Of a DNA stretch of 60,330 nt, positions 39,639 through 50,174 are shown one piece after another. The stretch covers positions 1 to 60,330 of IMG/VR virus record IMGVR_UViG_3300025120_000051. One strand, written 5' to 3'. Positions within the stretch are counted from its first letter, which is position 1. Each line of letters begins with the position of its first letter. The notes beneath the pieces are model-generated. The model had not been told where the DNA came from. It saw nothing but the letters and a program-made list of their open reading frames with translations, and did no database searches. Both the position numbers and the translations under genes were made by a program. Source of the stretch: a virus.

Positions 39639-41516
39639 TTATTTATTTTCTTCCATGTAAGCTTTTAACATCGCTGTAAAATCAGCTTCAGTTTGGTTAA
39701 ACTTAGCATCTGTTGTATTTGTTAAAGCTTGATATAAAGCTCTTCTACCATTCTCCGTGCTAATAGGGAAAGCCTCGCTTTCTAAACCATCTTCACCTTT
39801 TTTAGTGTAAAACGTTATTATAGTTCCACCTTTTGCATCTTGTGTAATTTCAGGCGGGTTATCATTATCTATTACTTTACCACGTAACTCATAACCACCT
39901 CTACTAACTAAGCTAGAAAACTCATCTCTTTTGCTTTCATCTTTTACTTGAGAACCAAGACTGTTACTGTATATTTCTTTCCATTTTTCAAAAACTTTTT
40001 TAGAGTCTTTCATATAATTACCGTCGTAATTACCCCAATCAAGTCCAATTTCATTACCATCTACGTCGTACTTTGTGTTTTCAACAGCCCAATTTACAAT
40101 GTGTTTTAACTTCTTATCATTTAAATTACCATTGTATGCTTCTTTTAGCTGGTCAAACTCTTCTTTTTCAACAGATCCTTTTTTAGCTAACTTACTAGGT
40201 ATTAAAGACGAGTCTATAGATCTTCCATCTAACAAGTCTTGATTTAATGTTCTAACCAAAGGAAGTTTTTCCATTTCGTAACTACTCATTTGCATGATTT
40301 CATCAAATACTTTTGTATTACCTGTGAAAGATTTATTGTTGTTGTTGTTATTATTATTGTTGTTGTTAATTGTTTCAGGTTTTTTCTGAGATTTTGGTGG
40401 GAAACCAGCGTACTCTCTTAGTTTACCCTCAAGATATTGATTAACAATTTCCTCATGTAATAAACTTTGCTCTTTCCCATCTTTATCAGTGTAGGTTAAA
40501 ACACCAGTAGGATCATAAGGCGCTCTTCTAGCACCTTTAAACATTTGAGTGTTTGCTAAAATATTACTCCATATATACTCTTTATCTTCTTTTTTGTAAC
40601 TACTAGAAATTGTGTTTTTTAATCTATTTTCCATTGCAAGATCTTCTTCACCATCCGCTAGCGTTTCATTAACTATTTTACTTTGAGTTTCTTTAAAGTT
40701 TTTAGCGGCTAATTCACCGTCTTTTTTAAATCTACTTTCGTAAGAATTAACACCTTCAACATTACTACCCCACATGTCTTTTGCAACATCCAGTTCTAGT
40801 TTTGTTATTTCTTGTTCATTACCATCTTCGTCTGTGTATTTTATAACTGATCTAGATGACCCTTTATCAAACTCATACTTGTAAACCGCATCACCAGATA
40901 TTAAATGTTTCATAAAGTTTTGTGCATTTTGGTGTTTACCCCAGTTACCCCAATCTATTGTACTTTCGTCTGAACCAACCCAACCTTTACCAATGTGCTC
41001 TTTTATAACACTGTTAAAATCTGCTATTTTACTAGCCCTATCGTTTGCTAGTATTTTATCATCTTTTTTTAAGTTTTTATACTCTATTGTTTTATTTTTT
41101 CCTTTTTTTCTAGCATACCTTTTATCTTCACTATTTTCATTAACAACGTTTGCTATTATTTCATCAAGCTGTTGTTTTGTGTTAGTTGTAGCGGTAGACT
41201 CTATTTTACCAATAACTAAATCTGTTTCAGCAGCAGACTTACCGTCTCCACCTCTACCTCCAGGAGTTAGTAAAGGGTTTGCGTTTTTAGGATTATTTGG
41301 GTCGTTTTCAAAAGCCTTTAAAGCCGCTCCAGCATCTTTAGCGCCTTGTAATATACTTTCTTGAATTTTATCATTCATCTCAGCGTAGTCTCCTTCTTGC
41401 GCTATATCTCCACGAAAGTAAGCTCCAGTGCCTTTATTTATACCTGGTGCTTTTATGTTTGGGTTCCAAGCTTCTAAGCCTGGGCCTCTACCTGATCCTG
41501 TTGTTTTTGTTGCCAT
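39639..41516 (-). CDS. Putative internal virion protein
   Basis: 625 residues, hydrophilic and charged, Lys/Asp/Asn/Glu-rich, with Gly-rich N-terminus (MATKTTGSGRGPGLEAWNPN) and no TM segment. It contains a run of 11 Asn near residue 390 (40335-40367). It lies between the 228-residue ejection protein and the giant polyvalent gene, in the place of T7-type internal core proteins. No catalytic motif recognised. Confidence 0.65.
   Translation of the reverse strand: MATKTTGSGRGPGLEAWNPNIKAPGINKGTGAYFRGDIAQEGDYAEMNDKIQESILQGAKDAGAALKAFENDPNNPKNANPLLTPGGRGGDGKSAAETDLVIGKIESTATTNTKQQLDEIIANVVNENSEDKRYARKKGKNKTIEYKNLKKDDKILANDRASKIADFNSVIKEHIGKGWVGSDESTIDWGNWGKHQNAQNFMKHLISGDAVYKYEFDKGSSRSVIKYTDEDGNEQEITKLELDVAKDMWGSNVEGVNSYESRFKKDGELAAKNFKETQSKIVNETLADGEEDLAMENRLKNTISSSYKKEDKEYIWSNILANTQMFKGARRAPYDPTGVLTYTDKDGKEQSLLHEEIVNQYLEGKLREYAGFPPKSQKKPETINNNNNNNNNNNKSFTGNTKVFDEIMQMSSYEMEKLPLVRTLNQDLLDGRSIDSSLIPSKLAKKGSVEKEEFDQLKEAYNGNLNDKKLKHIVNWAVENTKYDVDGNEIGLDWGNYDGNYMKDSKKVFEKWKEIYSNSLGSQVKDESKRDEFSSLVSRGGYELRGKVIDNDNPPEITQDAKGGTIITFYTKKGEDGLESEAFPISTENGRRALYQALTNTTDAKFNQTEADFTAMLKAYMEENK
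40335..40367 (-). repeat. Poly-Asn codon run (11 codons)
   Basis: Eleven consecutive AAT/AAC codons in the 625-residue protein. The mix of both codons shows it is not a pure slippage tract. It likely forms a flexible linker between domains. Confidence 0.9.
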
Positions 41517-41534
41517 ATTACTTTTTATATTTTA

Positions 41535-42221
41535 TTATGAACCAGCTTGACCAGCCATATATAGGTTTGCACCCGCGCTAACAGCGTTTGGTATTGCTTG
41601 ACCTAGTATTTGGTTTGATTGCATTTGTAAGTTGTTAGCTTGTGTTTGGTATTGAGTTTGCATACCAGCTGTTCTATCTAACTGAGCCATATCTCTGTTT
41701 TCTTGAGTCTCAAACATGTATTGGCTTCCTTGTGCTCTCATAGCTTGCATTCTTCTTGATTCATTAATTCTCATTGCTTGTGCACCTTGCTCGCCTTGAG
41801 CTCTATACATAGCATTTTGTGCTTCTTGTTGGTTCAAGGTAGCTGAGATACCTCTTTTACTTCGTAATGCAGCATTAGCTAAAGCAGTTGCTCCTCCAGC
41901 TCCAGCACCAGTTTGTCTCAATGTATCTAAAGAGTTAGCTAAAGCTATATCAGCTTCTTCAGCTTGAAACTCAGCTGACTCTGTTGCTACTTGTAAGTTA
42001 GCCATAGGATTTGATATCATATCAGACAAGTTACTCATACCGCTAAAAGGATCTATTATTTCTTGTCTATTGTTTTCTAAGATATCTAGTTTTCCTTGCG
42101 TATCCTTAGCTGCTTTTAAATTTCTTTTACTAGCTTTATTAGCTGAGTGAGCCGATATACCTGAGCCTATCAATGATAATCCGCCTCCAATTATTAAAGC
42201 TGTACTTAATGCCATTGCCAT
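41535..42221 (-). CDS. Internal virion / ejection protein (T7 gp14-like position)
   Basis: 228 residues. A hydrophobic glycine-rich N-terminus (MAMALSTALIIGGGLSLIGS) is followed by long Ala/Gln/Met-rich helices (ATALANAALRSKRGISATLN, ..QNAMYRAQGEQGAQAMR). This composition is typical of short-tailed phage ejection proteins that line a channel across the envelope. It lies first of the internal-protein group. Confidence 0.7.
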   Translation of the reverse strand: MAMALSTALIIGGGLSLIGSGISAHSANKASKRNLKAAKDTQGKLDILENNRQEIIDPFSGMSNLSDMISNPMANLQVATESAEFQAEEADIALANSLDTLRQTGAGAGGATALANAALRSKRGISATLNQQEAQNAMYRAQGEQGAQAMRINESRRMQAMRAQGSQYMFETQENRDMAQLDRTAGMQTQYQTQANNLQMQSNQILGQAIPNAVSAGANLYMAGQAGS

Positions 42222-42227
42222 AATTAC

Positions 42228-42731
42228 TTATTTATTGTTAATATATTCTTCATATTCTTCATATGTTATACAACATACGTCTTCTTCTATTTCACGTATG
42301 TCTTTTTTATTTTCTGTGTTTGGAAAAACATTATACCAAATAGTTGTTTCATGCGCGTAAACAACTCTTTTGTCTCCTGGTGTAGAAACTATATGACAAG
42401 GAGCATAAAAATCCTTAACACCTTGCTCATTAGCTATTGTCACATGACCATTTAATAAAAATATCATGTGTTTGTGTTTGTATATAGCTCCTATAGATAA
42501 AGTGCCTTTAAACAAAAATATTTGCCTAATATATACATTGTCCATAAAAAAATTCCTAATAGGAGTTATTTTACTTTCTGTTGAAACTATCGGTTTATCT
42601 TTAGTACCAGCTTCAACATAATTACTATCCTTAGACACATCCATCATTGTCTGTTGTAGTTTGTTAACCGTATCTCGAAAGTTAACAGAAAGCTCGTTCA
42701 TAACAAACGGCCTTATTTTTTTTTCAATCAT
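42228..42731 (-). CDS. Cupin-like virion-module protein
   Basis: 167 residues. GAIYKHKHMIFLLNGHVTIA, then GVKDFYAPCHIVSTPGDKRV and YAHETTIWYNVFP, form the double-stranded beta-helix pattern of cupins (H-x-H, then G..P..H). It may bind a metal or sugar. It sits between the tail-tube and ejection genes, suggesting it is a structural or assembly protein, though an enzyme is not excluded. Confidence 0.6.
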   Translation of the reverse strand: MIEKKIRPFVMNELSVNFRDTVNKLQQTMMDVSKDSNYVEAGTKDKPIVSTESKITPIRNFFMDNVYIRQIFLFKGTLSIGAIYKHKHMIFLLNGHVTIANEQGVKDFYAPCHIVSTPGDKRVVYAHETTIWYNVFPNTENKKDIREIEEDVCCITYEEYEEYINNK

Positions 42732-42737
42732 ATTTAA

Positions 42738-44069
42738 TTAAACTATTACTTCACTACCAACAGAAAATAGTTCTGCTTTAGTAGCTGATACACCTTCATT
42801 TGGATGCCAGTATTGCATTTTAACGTTAGCAAAATAACCCTTAACACCAGTTGTGTTAAAATTAGAGTTATCTTGAAAAAAGTCTCTAGCTTTATTTCTT
42901 AATTCACTAAAATAAAAACCTTCTTTTTGAACAAAACCTATAGTCTCTAAACCAACTAGTGTACCTTCTTCAGGAACAACATAGCAAGTATTTATATCGT
43001 TATAAGCATTGTAACCACTTATAGTGTTACCACCAGTTTCAAAAACTTGCATATTCCAACCTGTTGTTCCTTCGTAACCAATAGTTAAAAAAGTTTTAAC
43101 AATTTCAGGTTTATCATTAAAAACAAACTCTACAAAGCTAGAATAATTAGTGGCGCTTCCTACAAAATTACCTCTTGGCACGCTTTCACTGTGCTGTAAA
43201 TACAAGTTGTTACCTTGGAAAGTGTAAAATTCATTATTTAAACTAATACCACCTCTCACTTTGTAAGTATAAAATGATGTCCAGCCTTTTGACCTTTCAT
43301 CGTAGCATAGCGTTGCGTAATCTTTCACGTCTACGTTGTTTACATTTATACCGTTTTCGATAGGATAATTTACAGGATCTTTAGTTTCTAAAGTTAAACA
43401 ATACTTACCCTTTTGCTCGTCATAAGCTCCATATATAGTATCACACACTTTCAACGCATCTTTAAACCAGTCTTTCATACCAGCATCCGAAATTGGAGTT
43501 ATGCCATCTTTTGATAACCTTAAAATTGCTCCTCTTCTTTTATCAGCAAAATATTTTCTATTTCCATAAGAAGTGAAGCTTTCAGGGTGTGTGCTAATAC
43601 CAAAATTACCAGCATAAGGTGTGATCTGACCTATAACTATTTTAGCAGAAGCAGTTAGAGGTTGTCCTTCAGCTGTAAATATCGCGTCTTTATCAATAAG
43701 GGCTCTATTAACTTTGTTTTCTTGAAATATAATTAAATTAGTGTCTTCAGCGTGAAGTTTTTGTATACTCCCTTGAGCTATGTCAACAGCTCTTGTTATA
43801 TCTTCTCCACTTGGGAATTGATTTGATTCGTTAACATTTGTTCTTGAATTAAATATTCCAGAATAAGTCATTGCATTTTTTCTAACCTTTTGAGCATACT
43901 CTTGATCGGTTATATGTGCTTTAACACCATAATCCATCACTTTACCATTAAATTCACCTTCTATTCTAGCCTCCTCTATGTGGTACTTGCCTGGTGCCTC
44001 GTTTGAAGCAGTTCTTCCACCGGCTAATACTATTGAGTTAAAGTAAGATATTTCTAATATTGCTCCCAT
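42738..44069 (-). CDS. Tail tube / nozzle protein, second component
   Basis: 443 residues. SDAGMKDWFKDALKVCDTIY then GAYDEQKGKYCLTLET and CYDERSKGWTSFYTYKV form the repeated motif of short-tail nozzle proteins: a beta-propeller-like blade followed by a YDE..KGW.SF strand. In related phages this gene follows a larger tail protein, as here. It builds the nozzle through which DNA leaves. Confidence 0.7.
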   Translation of the reverse strand: MGAILEISYFNSIVLAGGRTASNEAPGKYHIEEARIEGEFNGKVMDYGVKAHITDQEYAQKVRKNAMTYSGIFNSRTNVNESNQFPSGEDITRAVDIAQGSIQKLHAEDTNLIIFQENKVNRALIDKDAIFTAEGQPLTASAKIVIGQITPYAGNFGISTHPESFTSYGNRKYFADKRRGAILRLSKDGITPISDAGMKDWFKDALKVCDTIYGAYDEQKGKYCLTLETKDPVNYPIENGINVNNVDVKDYATLCYDERSKGWTSFYTYKVRGGISLNNEFYTFQGNNLYLQHSESVPRGNFVGSATNYSSFVEFVFNDKPEIVKTFLTIGYEGTTGWNMQVFETGGNTISGYNAYNDINTCYVVPEEGTLVGLETIGFVQKEGFYFSELRNKARDFFQDNSNFNTTGVKGYFANVKMQYWHPNEGVSATKAELFSVGSEVIV

Positions 44070-44083
44070 TCGTTATTTATTAA

Positions 44084-47000
44084 TTATATGAAACATTGTC
44101 CGTTTACTGTCGTGATTATTCCACTTGAGTTTATAGTGTAAGCTATGTGAGTCGATCCGTTGTAAACAACTATAAAACCTGCTCCCAATGTTGTTGTCAA
44201 CGTAGAGTTTGTATATATTTTGTTATTCACAAACAAATTAGTAGACGTTGGCATTCCATTAAGACCTGCAGTATGCTTGATAGCATAATACGTGGTTGCT
44301 GCAGCTCCACCAACTGCTGCGGTACACACTGAATTTTGTCCAGAACTTGTGGCTACCCACCACGCACTTATATCTTGAACAGCTAAAGGAGTTATATATA
44401 TGGGCTGACCAACACCTGAGCTACTAGACAAATTACCATTATCTACAACACTCCAACCTAAACCTACACTTTGGCTATATATACCATCGCTGTGTGCGCC
44501 AAATATTGAATCAAAGTTAAAACTTGAGCTAGTACCTAGTTTCCAGTTTCCATCAGTAGGCGCGCTATTTATAGTAAAAGAACTAGCATCTACACCTTCT
44601 AAGCTTGCTGTCATTCCAAATCCATTATTGTTGAAGTCTGAAGCCCCGTTAACAGCTGTTAGGTCAGCAAATTTTGGAGTACTAGCAAGCGTGTTGCTAG
44701 GCATTATTAAACCACCCGGGTTTGCAGCTGTTGGAGCTACATTCGTTATAGTCACCGTTAAAGGGTTTGGTGTTGTCCCTGTTACAGCGTTACTTTGCAC
44801 AGCTCTAATAACCAAGTTGTATATATCATTAGAGTTGTTGTTGTAAAACGCGAACAAACTATTTGATTTTAACATCCAATTTCTTTGAATATAAGTTGGT
44901 ACATTTGTTGTTTGATCAGCTGCTGAAAAAGCTTGTATTCTATTAGTACCACCAGTGTCAGTAATGTTAACAACAACAACAGATTTAATAAATGCATTAT
45001 TATTAACACTCGCGGAATGTCCTTGGTAAAACACCACTCTGTACCACCCATTACCATTAAAGTTAGTTGGAAAATCGATTCCTCCAACCTGCCCTGTTGT
45101 TAGTGCGGTTATATATTGCGGTGCTAATCTAAATTTAAACATTCCAGAAGCTCCGTCAAGTAAAGATTGTTGATTTGCTATAGAAGCTGATGATTTAACC
45201 GTAGATATTCTAACATAAGATTTGTCATCTTCAAAAGCAATACTAAATTTATTTAAATCACTACCATCATTAGCGCTATTAGAAACACCTAATATTGAAA
45301 AGCTGGTTATAGTTGGTGAGCTACCGTCATTATATGGTGTAGCTGTTAGCTCGCCTATTTGAGCACCACTTCTTGCTTTTTCTAAAAGTGGAGCATTTAA
45401 TGATGCTACAAAACCACTAGCGCTAAAAGTAGGTGTTATTTGTATGTTTGTTGGGCCATTTGAAGCGTAATCACAATGTTCGTTTAAATCTCTAACCAGT
45501 CCACAGCTAGATGTTTCAAAATAAATATCAAGCTTTGACTCAAAAGGTTTTGTTTCAAAAACAGTTAAACCTTTATCTTTGCTTTTAGGGTAACCAAATG
45601 GCATATCTGAATTTAAATTGTTTGTAGTCCTTATAACATCAGTTCCATTCGCATCAAACTCTCCTAGAACATTTACTGGTTCATTATAAAGGTTTGGTAT
45701 TTCAGCTACTTGAGGATTTTTATTGTGATCCGCTAAAAAGCTATAAACTCTTAGTCTGTCAGGAAAAAGAGATGGAGTAATATTACCACTACTATCAACC
45801 TGTTTAGCGTTTGACAAACTAGATAAACCTTGATCCGTAGCGGAACCTATACTAAGAACCGAAATGTAAGGCTGGTTAATATTATCGTTTATTATTGAAT
45901 CATAGTGATTGCTTGCGTTTGATGTGGTTATTTGTACAACTTTAGGGTATAGTTTTTCTTCTGATGAAGAAACACCATCCCTGTTTTCGTCGCTTGTATT
46001 TAATGATCTAGGTACTTTGTTAATGTTATCGTTTGTTAAAGAGAAAAAACTTCTACTATCAGGACCAGTACTCCATTCACCTTGTATACTCTGTTGCTTA
46101 TAACCAGAAAAGCTTGTTACTTCTGAATTATCAACCGTCCAATTGTTCATAGGGTGAGAAGTGTAGATGTTGTAATAGTCTTGCTCAGACTGCTTAACTA
46201 CTAGTCTCCAAGAGTACCACCCGTTTGGGTTTGTAAGCGAATGTGTTTTATTAGATTCAACTATTCTAGAATCTTTAAACTCTACAGATAACGCTTGACC
46301 ATAAGCAGCATGTTGCGTGCTCCAGCTATATGCGCTACTAAATTTAGCACTTAAATCTTGACCAAGAGCATCAACAGTGTGTGTATCTGATAAATTAGCT
46401 ATTTTATAAGTAGATGGTATAACCGGTGAAGTTCTACCGTATTTATCAACAAGAACCATTCCAACTTTATAAGTTCTTCTTTGTTTTAAATTATGATACT
46501 TGTACTGTTCTCTATTGTGAAAATAGTGACCTATATCATTAGCATCGTAACCTACTTCATTTTCTCCTTTTGGTCCACTAGTAACTATAAATTTAATACC
46601 TTTTTTATTATCTTCATCATTAGGTAAATCATAACCTAAAGTTATATTACCATAAACTAATCTATTTCCAACAACCTCTTGAGCTTTTGCCCTAACAGGA
46701 ACGTTATCACCTACTCTTATCAATTGTCTTTCTGGAAGAACCTTAAAAGCTTCTTTGGCTAAGTAAGTATACTCAACAGTTTGCCTGTAATAATGCCCGC
46801 TAGATTTAGGTTTAACCTTGTATCTACCAAAGGTTAAATCTGTTATATTCACCATGTCAATAATGTCAACTATTTGAATAGACAAAGTTCCAGCTTCTCT
46901 TAATAATATTTCAATATTTTTTATTTTTAACTCATTAATGTAAGAGTTTGCGCTTACGTTACCTGGTGACGTCTCGTGTTCTGTGGGAATACCACCGGTA

Positions 47001-47944
47001 ATAATAGTTGGAATTGGTATACGCATTACGACTTTGTCATAAGCGTTTTTCATTATAGGAACTTTGTTGTGCTGGTAAATGTATTGAGCGCTAGTACTAA
47101 CGATTGGTTCTGGCGCATCAGATTTACCTATTGAGCCAAATTCAATTAAACTACTATTAAGAGGTTTAAATACATGCTGAGTAAAGGGTGATATAATAGA
47201 ATAAGTATCATCGTCGTATTTATATCTATATGCAAATCTAATAAACTTCTCTTGCATATACTCAGATTTAGTGTGTTGAGTATTGTTACTAGGATCTGTT
47301 GTAACTAAAGTGTACGTGTCTCCTAAGTTTGCATTAGACGATGCTTCATTAGACTTATGTAAAAATGGAGGTAAAAAAGGAGCAACCTTAGCCACTGATA
47401 TTTTTTCTTCACAATTATAATACGATGGATCTGTTTTAGCTCTCTCAATGTCTAAGTATCTGGGCTGATTGTAGTTGTCAGTCCAGTATAAAGAGTTTCC
47501 TAAAACGTTTACACCTGTTATATGGTGTGTTGTAGATAAGTTTAGAAAAACACCTGAAGCTAAATAGTGTGTTTGCCCGTTAGACTCTCTCATCACTATT
47601 CTACAATTTTCATCACTACTGGTATTAGCTCTATCCATAGAATTAATATTCGCGTTGGCGTTATTAGAGCTAAAGTTAGTTATAAACCAAAAAATTCTCT
47701 GAGCATCAACATCAGAATACGAGCCAATACAAACGCCATTATCCAAAACACCTGAGCCTAAATCTAAAGTTGCAGAGTTCACAAGCTCGTGACCTCTAAC
47801 ATTTTCAATAGCTCCAACATCAGAATCTTCACTGTTTGTTATAAGTACGTTCTGCGCTTTTCTATATTCTCCTTTAGGTACAAGTCTTTCATCAAGGTCT
47901 AAATTCATCTTACCCTTGATAAACATGTTTTTTAGTTGAGCCAT
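44084..47944 (-). CDS. Large tail tube / nozzle protein
   Basis: 1,286 residues. The N-terminus (MAQLKNMFIKGKMNLDLDER then LVPKGEYRKAQNVLITNSED) is characteristic of crAss-like and marine podovirus tail proteins of the T7 gp12 type: KG.M..DLDERLVP.GEYR.A.N. The C-terminal ~85 residues form a small Cys-ended domain (..CTAAVGGAAATTYY.., ..GQCFI) related to the end of the fibre across the window edge. Beta-rich throughout. It continues the portal-connector-tail order. Confidence 0.8.
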   Translation of the reverse strand: MAQLKNMFIKGKMNLDLDERLVPKGEYRKAQNVLITNSEDSDVGAIENVRGHELVNSATLDLGSGVLDNGVCIGSYSDVDAQRIFWFITNFSSNNANANINSMDRANTSSDENCRIVMRESNGQTHYLASGVFLNLSTTHHITGVNVLGNSLYWTDNYNQPRYLDIERAKTDPSYYNCEEKISVAKVAPFLPPFLHKSNEASSNANLGDTYTLVTTDPSNNTQHTKSEYMQEKFIRFAYRYKYDDDTYSIISPFTQHVFKPLNSSLIEFGSIGKSDAPEPIVSTSAQYIYQHNKVPIMKNAYDKVVMRIPIPTIITGGIPTEHETSPGNVSANSYINELKIKNIEILLREAGTLSIQIVDIIDMVNITDLTFGRYKVKPKSSGHYYRQTVEYTYLAKEAFKVLPERQLIRVGDNVPVRAKAQEVVGNRLVYGNITLGYDLPNDEDNKKGIKFIVTSGPKGENEVGYDANDIGHYFHNREQYKYHNLKQRRTYKVGMVLVDKYGRTSPVIPSTYKIANLSDTHTVDALGQDLSAKFSSAYSWSTQHAAYGQALSVEFKDSRIVESNKTHSLTNPNGWYSWRLVVKQSEQDYYNIYTSHPMNNWTVDNSEVTSFSGYKQQSIQGEWSTGPDSRSFFSLTNDNINKVPRSLNTSDENRDGVSSSEEKLYPKVVQITTSNASNHYDSIINDNINQPYISVLSIGSATDQGLSSLSNAKQVDSSGNITPSLFPDRLRVYSFLADHNKNPQVAEIPNLYNEPVNVLGEFDANGTDVIRTTNNLNSDMPFGYPKSKDKGLTVFETKPFESKLDIYFETSSCGLVRDLNEHCDYASNGPTNIQITPTFSASGFVASLNAPLLEKARSGAQIGELTATPYNDGSSPTITSFSILGVSNSANDGSDLNKFSIAFEDDKSYVRISTVKSSASIANQQSLLDGASGMFKFRLAPQYITALTTGQVGGIDFPTNFNGNGWYRVVFYQGHSASVNNNAFIKSVVVVNITDTGGTNRIQAFSAADQTTNVPTYIQRNWMLKSNSLFAFYNNNSNDIYNLVIRAVQSNAVTGTTPNPLTVTITNVAPTAANPGGLIMPSNTLASTPKFADLTAVNGASDFNNNGFGMTASLEGVDASSFTINSAPTDGNWKLGTSSSFNFDSIFGAHSDGIYSQSVGLGWSVVDNGNLSSSSGVGQPIYITPLAVQDISAWWVATSSGQNSVCTAAVGGAAATTYYAIKHTAGLNGMPTSTNLFVNNKIYTNSTLTTTLGAGFIVVYNGSTHIAYTINSSGIITTVNGQCFI

Positions 47945-47948
47945 TTAA

Positions 47949-49127
47949 TTAGTGTTTTAGATGTTTGGACTTTCCTCTCATAACTTGAGTAAGTTCTCCT
48001 ATTTTTAAATTAGATAATCTAATTTTAGCATTGCGTATCGCTGCTCTTCTTGATTTTCTATACCTGTTTATAACAAACTCAGGAACACCGAGTCTTGTGT
48101 TTAATAGGTTAAAAAGTATACTTTGATATACCGCATCTTCAGCAAACTTATGTATTTTCATTTCATTATCTGTACCTAAACCATCAGATACATACTTCAT
48201 GGTTATTATTTTGTCTTTTAAATTACTACTAAAAGATATTTGACCTCTAGCCTCATCTACAATAAACAAACCATTTTCCTGCATGTTTTCAGGTTCTCCA
48301 CCAAATCTTTGGCCTAAGTTACCTACTCTTTCTGTGTGGTATGTTGTATTTAAAAAATAATCATTATTTTCTAAACTTCCAGACAAATGTGTTGCATCAA
48401 AATTTTCAAACCTTTCACCAGTTATAGGTGTGCCAAGCATCAAGTTTCCTTCAACATCGTACAAGTAATCATAATCTGAATCTTGTAGTATTGCTTGACT
48501 AGGTCTTGATGTGTTTCTTCCTGGGTAAATTATATGTTCAATACCAGCGTTATCAACCCAAGAAACCCTAACATAATTAACATAATCTTGAGGCATTGGT
48601 ATACTTAAACTTGGTGGTATTTCAATTTCTTGTATTTTTTCTAATCTACTAATGTCATAGCTAAATTCTTGTATTGTTCTTTTTGCTTGAAACAAAACTT
48701 CAGATCTTTTAGCGGTATTAACTAGCTTTCCATCACCAACATAACCTATCATAAAGTTTCCTACTATGTTTTTTAAAGAAATATACCTATAGTCGCCTAA
48801 AGTTGAATCATTTAAAAGTAAGTCAATGACAGCACTAGCTGATATTTCACCGTTACTAGTTAAAGCGGTTGTGGAAAAGCCAGCTGTTAAGTGTGTGAAC
48901 ACTAATGTTGCAACACCATTAACAACAGTGTAAGTGTAGTTACTTGCTACTTGTGCTTCACCATTTATATTTATTGTGAAATCATTAGTAGAAGCTGGTG
49001 TGTAAGGAAAGCTGCTTGCTAACGTAAACGAAGATCTAGGTATACTATTACTTGTAGCACCATCAGATCCGTCCCATTGGTACTTACTTTTATAATAATT
49101 TAACGGTGTTGCTTTTATTATTCCCAT
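47949..49127 (-). CDS. Connector ring / tail tubular protein (T7 gp11-like position)
   Basis: 392 residues. An N-terminal beta domain is followed by RTIQEFSYDISRLEKIQEIE, PPSLSIPMPQDYVNYVRVSW and a C-terminal helical part (HKFAEDAVYQSILFNLLNTR then RKSRRAAIRNAKIRLSNLKI). Sequences of the type R..KIRLSN.K..E.TQ..RGKSK are familiar from crAss-like ring proteins. It should sit between portal and nozzle. Confidence 0.75.
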   Translation of the reverse strand: MGIIKATPLNYYKSKYQWDGSDGATSNSIPRSSFTLASSFPYTPASTNDFTININGEAQVASNYTYTVVNGVATLVFTHLTAGFSTTALTSNGEISASAVIDLLLNDSTLGDYRYISLKNIVGNFMIGYVGDGKLVNTAKRSEVLFQAKRTIQEFSYDISRLEKIQEIEIPPSLSIPMPQDYVNYVRVSWVDNAGIEHIIYPGRNTSRPSQAILQDSDYDYLYDVEGNLMLGTPITGERFENFDATHLSGSLENNDYFLNTTYHTERVGNLGQRFGGEPENMQENGLFIVDEARGQISFSSNLKDKIITMKYVSDGLGTDNEMKIHKFAEDAVYQSILFNLLNTRLGVPEFVINRYRKSRRAAIRNAKIRLSNLKIGELTQVMRGKSKHLKH

Positions 49128-49130
49128 TTT

Positions 49131-50156
49131 TTATTGTGCTTTTAGTTTTGATTGTGATTGCAAAGCTTGACTAGTTAAAGTAACCAAACCTTGATCTTTT
49201 ATTGTTACCCCTGCTAAGCCAAGTATTGACATTATAAGCACGTTTTCTTCTGAAGGATGTAGCTCAAAGTTTGTTGAACCCAAAGTAGTGGTGTTATATA
49301 AGTCTGCGTTTCTTACGGTTAAAACCATACTGCCAGATGCAGTGTTTGGAATAGCATTAGGTGCTATTATTATTTGTTCACCAACAACAAAGCCACTTCC
49401 AGGTGATGTTACTTCAATTGCAGATATAGTGTTATTGCTAACTGTTACTTTTATAATTGCTTTAGATCCAACACCACTAGATGTTACACCTGCCGTAATA
49501 TCAACTTGTAAAGTGTAGACTTGTGAAGTTGTTATATCAGTTCTGTTTGTAGAAACAATACCCATATCATGTATACCTTGTACTAATCCTGTATCTACAA
49601 ATATTCTTGAATCGTAAGTGTTTGTTCCATATGTTGGATTAACTGTATATCCAAATCTAGGTGCTGTTGGAATTTTAATATAATCGACAGTTAAAGTATC
49701 TGTTAGCGTAGGTTTTACAACTATTAAAGTCTTTCCATCATCAGTTTGAGATTTATAATACACAGGAAATTCTTTTGATGGTTCAGTTAGCGGAGAGGAT
49801 AAAATATATGCTAACTCGTTTTTGTCAATTTCTTCTAATGAAATTGTTTTGTCTAATAAGCTAATGTCTATTAGTTTATAAATATCTGTAGGTAAACCAT
49901 AGTTAATTATAGTTTTAGATTTAGAAAATGCTTCTATTTTTTCTTTTATTCTTTCTGGTAAATCAGCATAACCAGCATTTATTCTACCTAAAGCGTCCAT
50001 TGATAAAAACCTATTATACTCAGCAAAAGCTATTTCCAATAAGTTCATCTGAGCAATTTTAGCGTTTTTATTAAATTCGTCAGGTGTTAAATAACCTCTT
50101 TGCTCTTTGTTTAGTATTGATAAAACTGATTTATATACTGTGTTTACGTTTATCAT
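49131..50156 (-). CDS. Head-tail connector structural protein
   Basis: 341 residues. A helical N-terminus (MINVNTVYKSVLSILNKEQR then GYLTPDEFNKNAKIAQMNLL) precedes a beta domain (PVYYKSQTDDGKTLIVVKPT, LTVDYIKIPTAPRFG) with a Gly/Ser/Thr-rich insertion. This arrangement recurs in head-tail adaptor proteins next to the gp11-like gene in marine podoviruses. Exact ring position unknown. Confidence 0.65.
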   Translation of the reverse strand: MINVNTVYKSVLSILNKEQRGYLTPDEFNKNAKIAQMNLLEIAFAEYNRFLSMDALGRINAGYADLPERIKEKIEAFSKSKTIINYGLPTDIYKLIDISLLDKTISLEEIDKNELAYILSSPLTEPSKEFPVYYKSQTDDGKTLIVVKPTLTDTLTVDYIKIPTAPRFGYTVNPTYGTNTYDSRIFVDTGLVQGIHDMGIVSTNRTDITTSQVYTLQVDITAGVTSSGVGSKAIIKVTVSNNTISAIEVTSPGSGFVVGEQIIIAPNAIPNTASGSMVLTVRNADLYNTTTLGSTNFELHPSEENVLIMSILGLAGVTIKDQGLVTLTSQALQSQSKLKAQ

Positions 50157-50174
50157 AATTTTTTTTTATTATAA

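Noticed and set aside
40335-40367. Poly-Asn run as a phase-variation tract
   Set aside because: The tract is trinucleotide-based and codon-mixed, so slippage would not shift the frame and is less likely than in a pure repeat.
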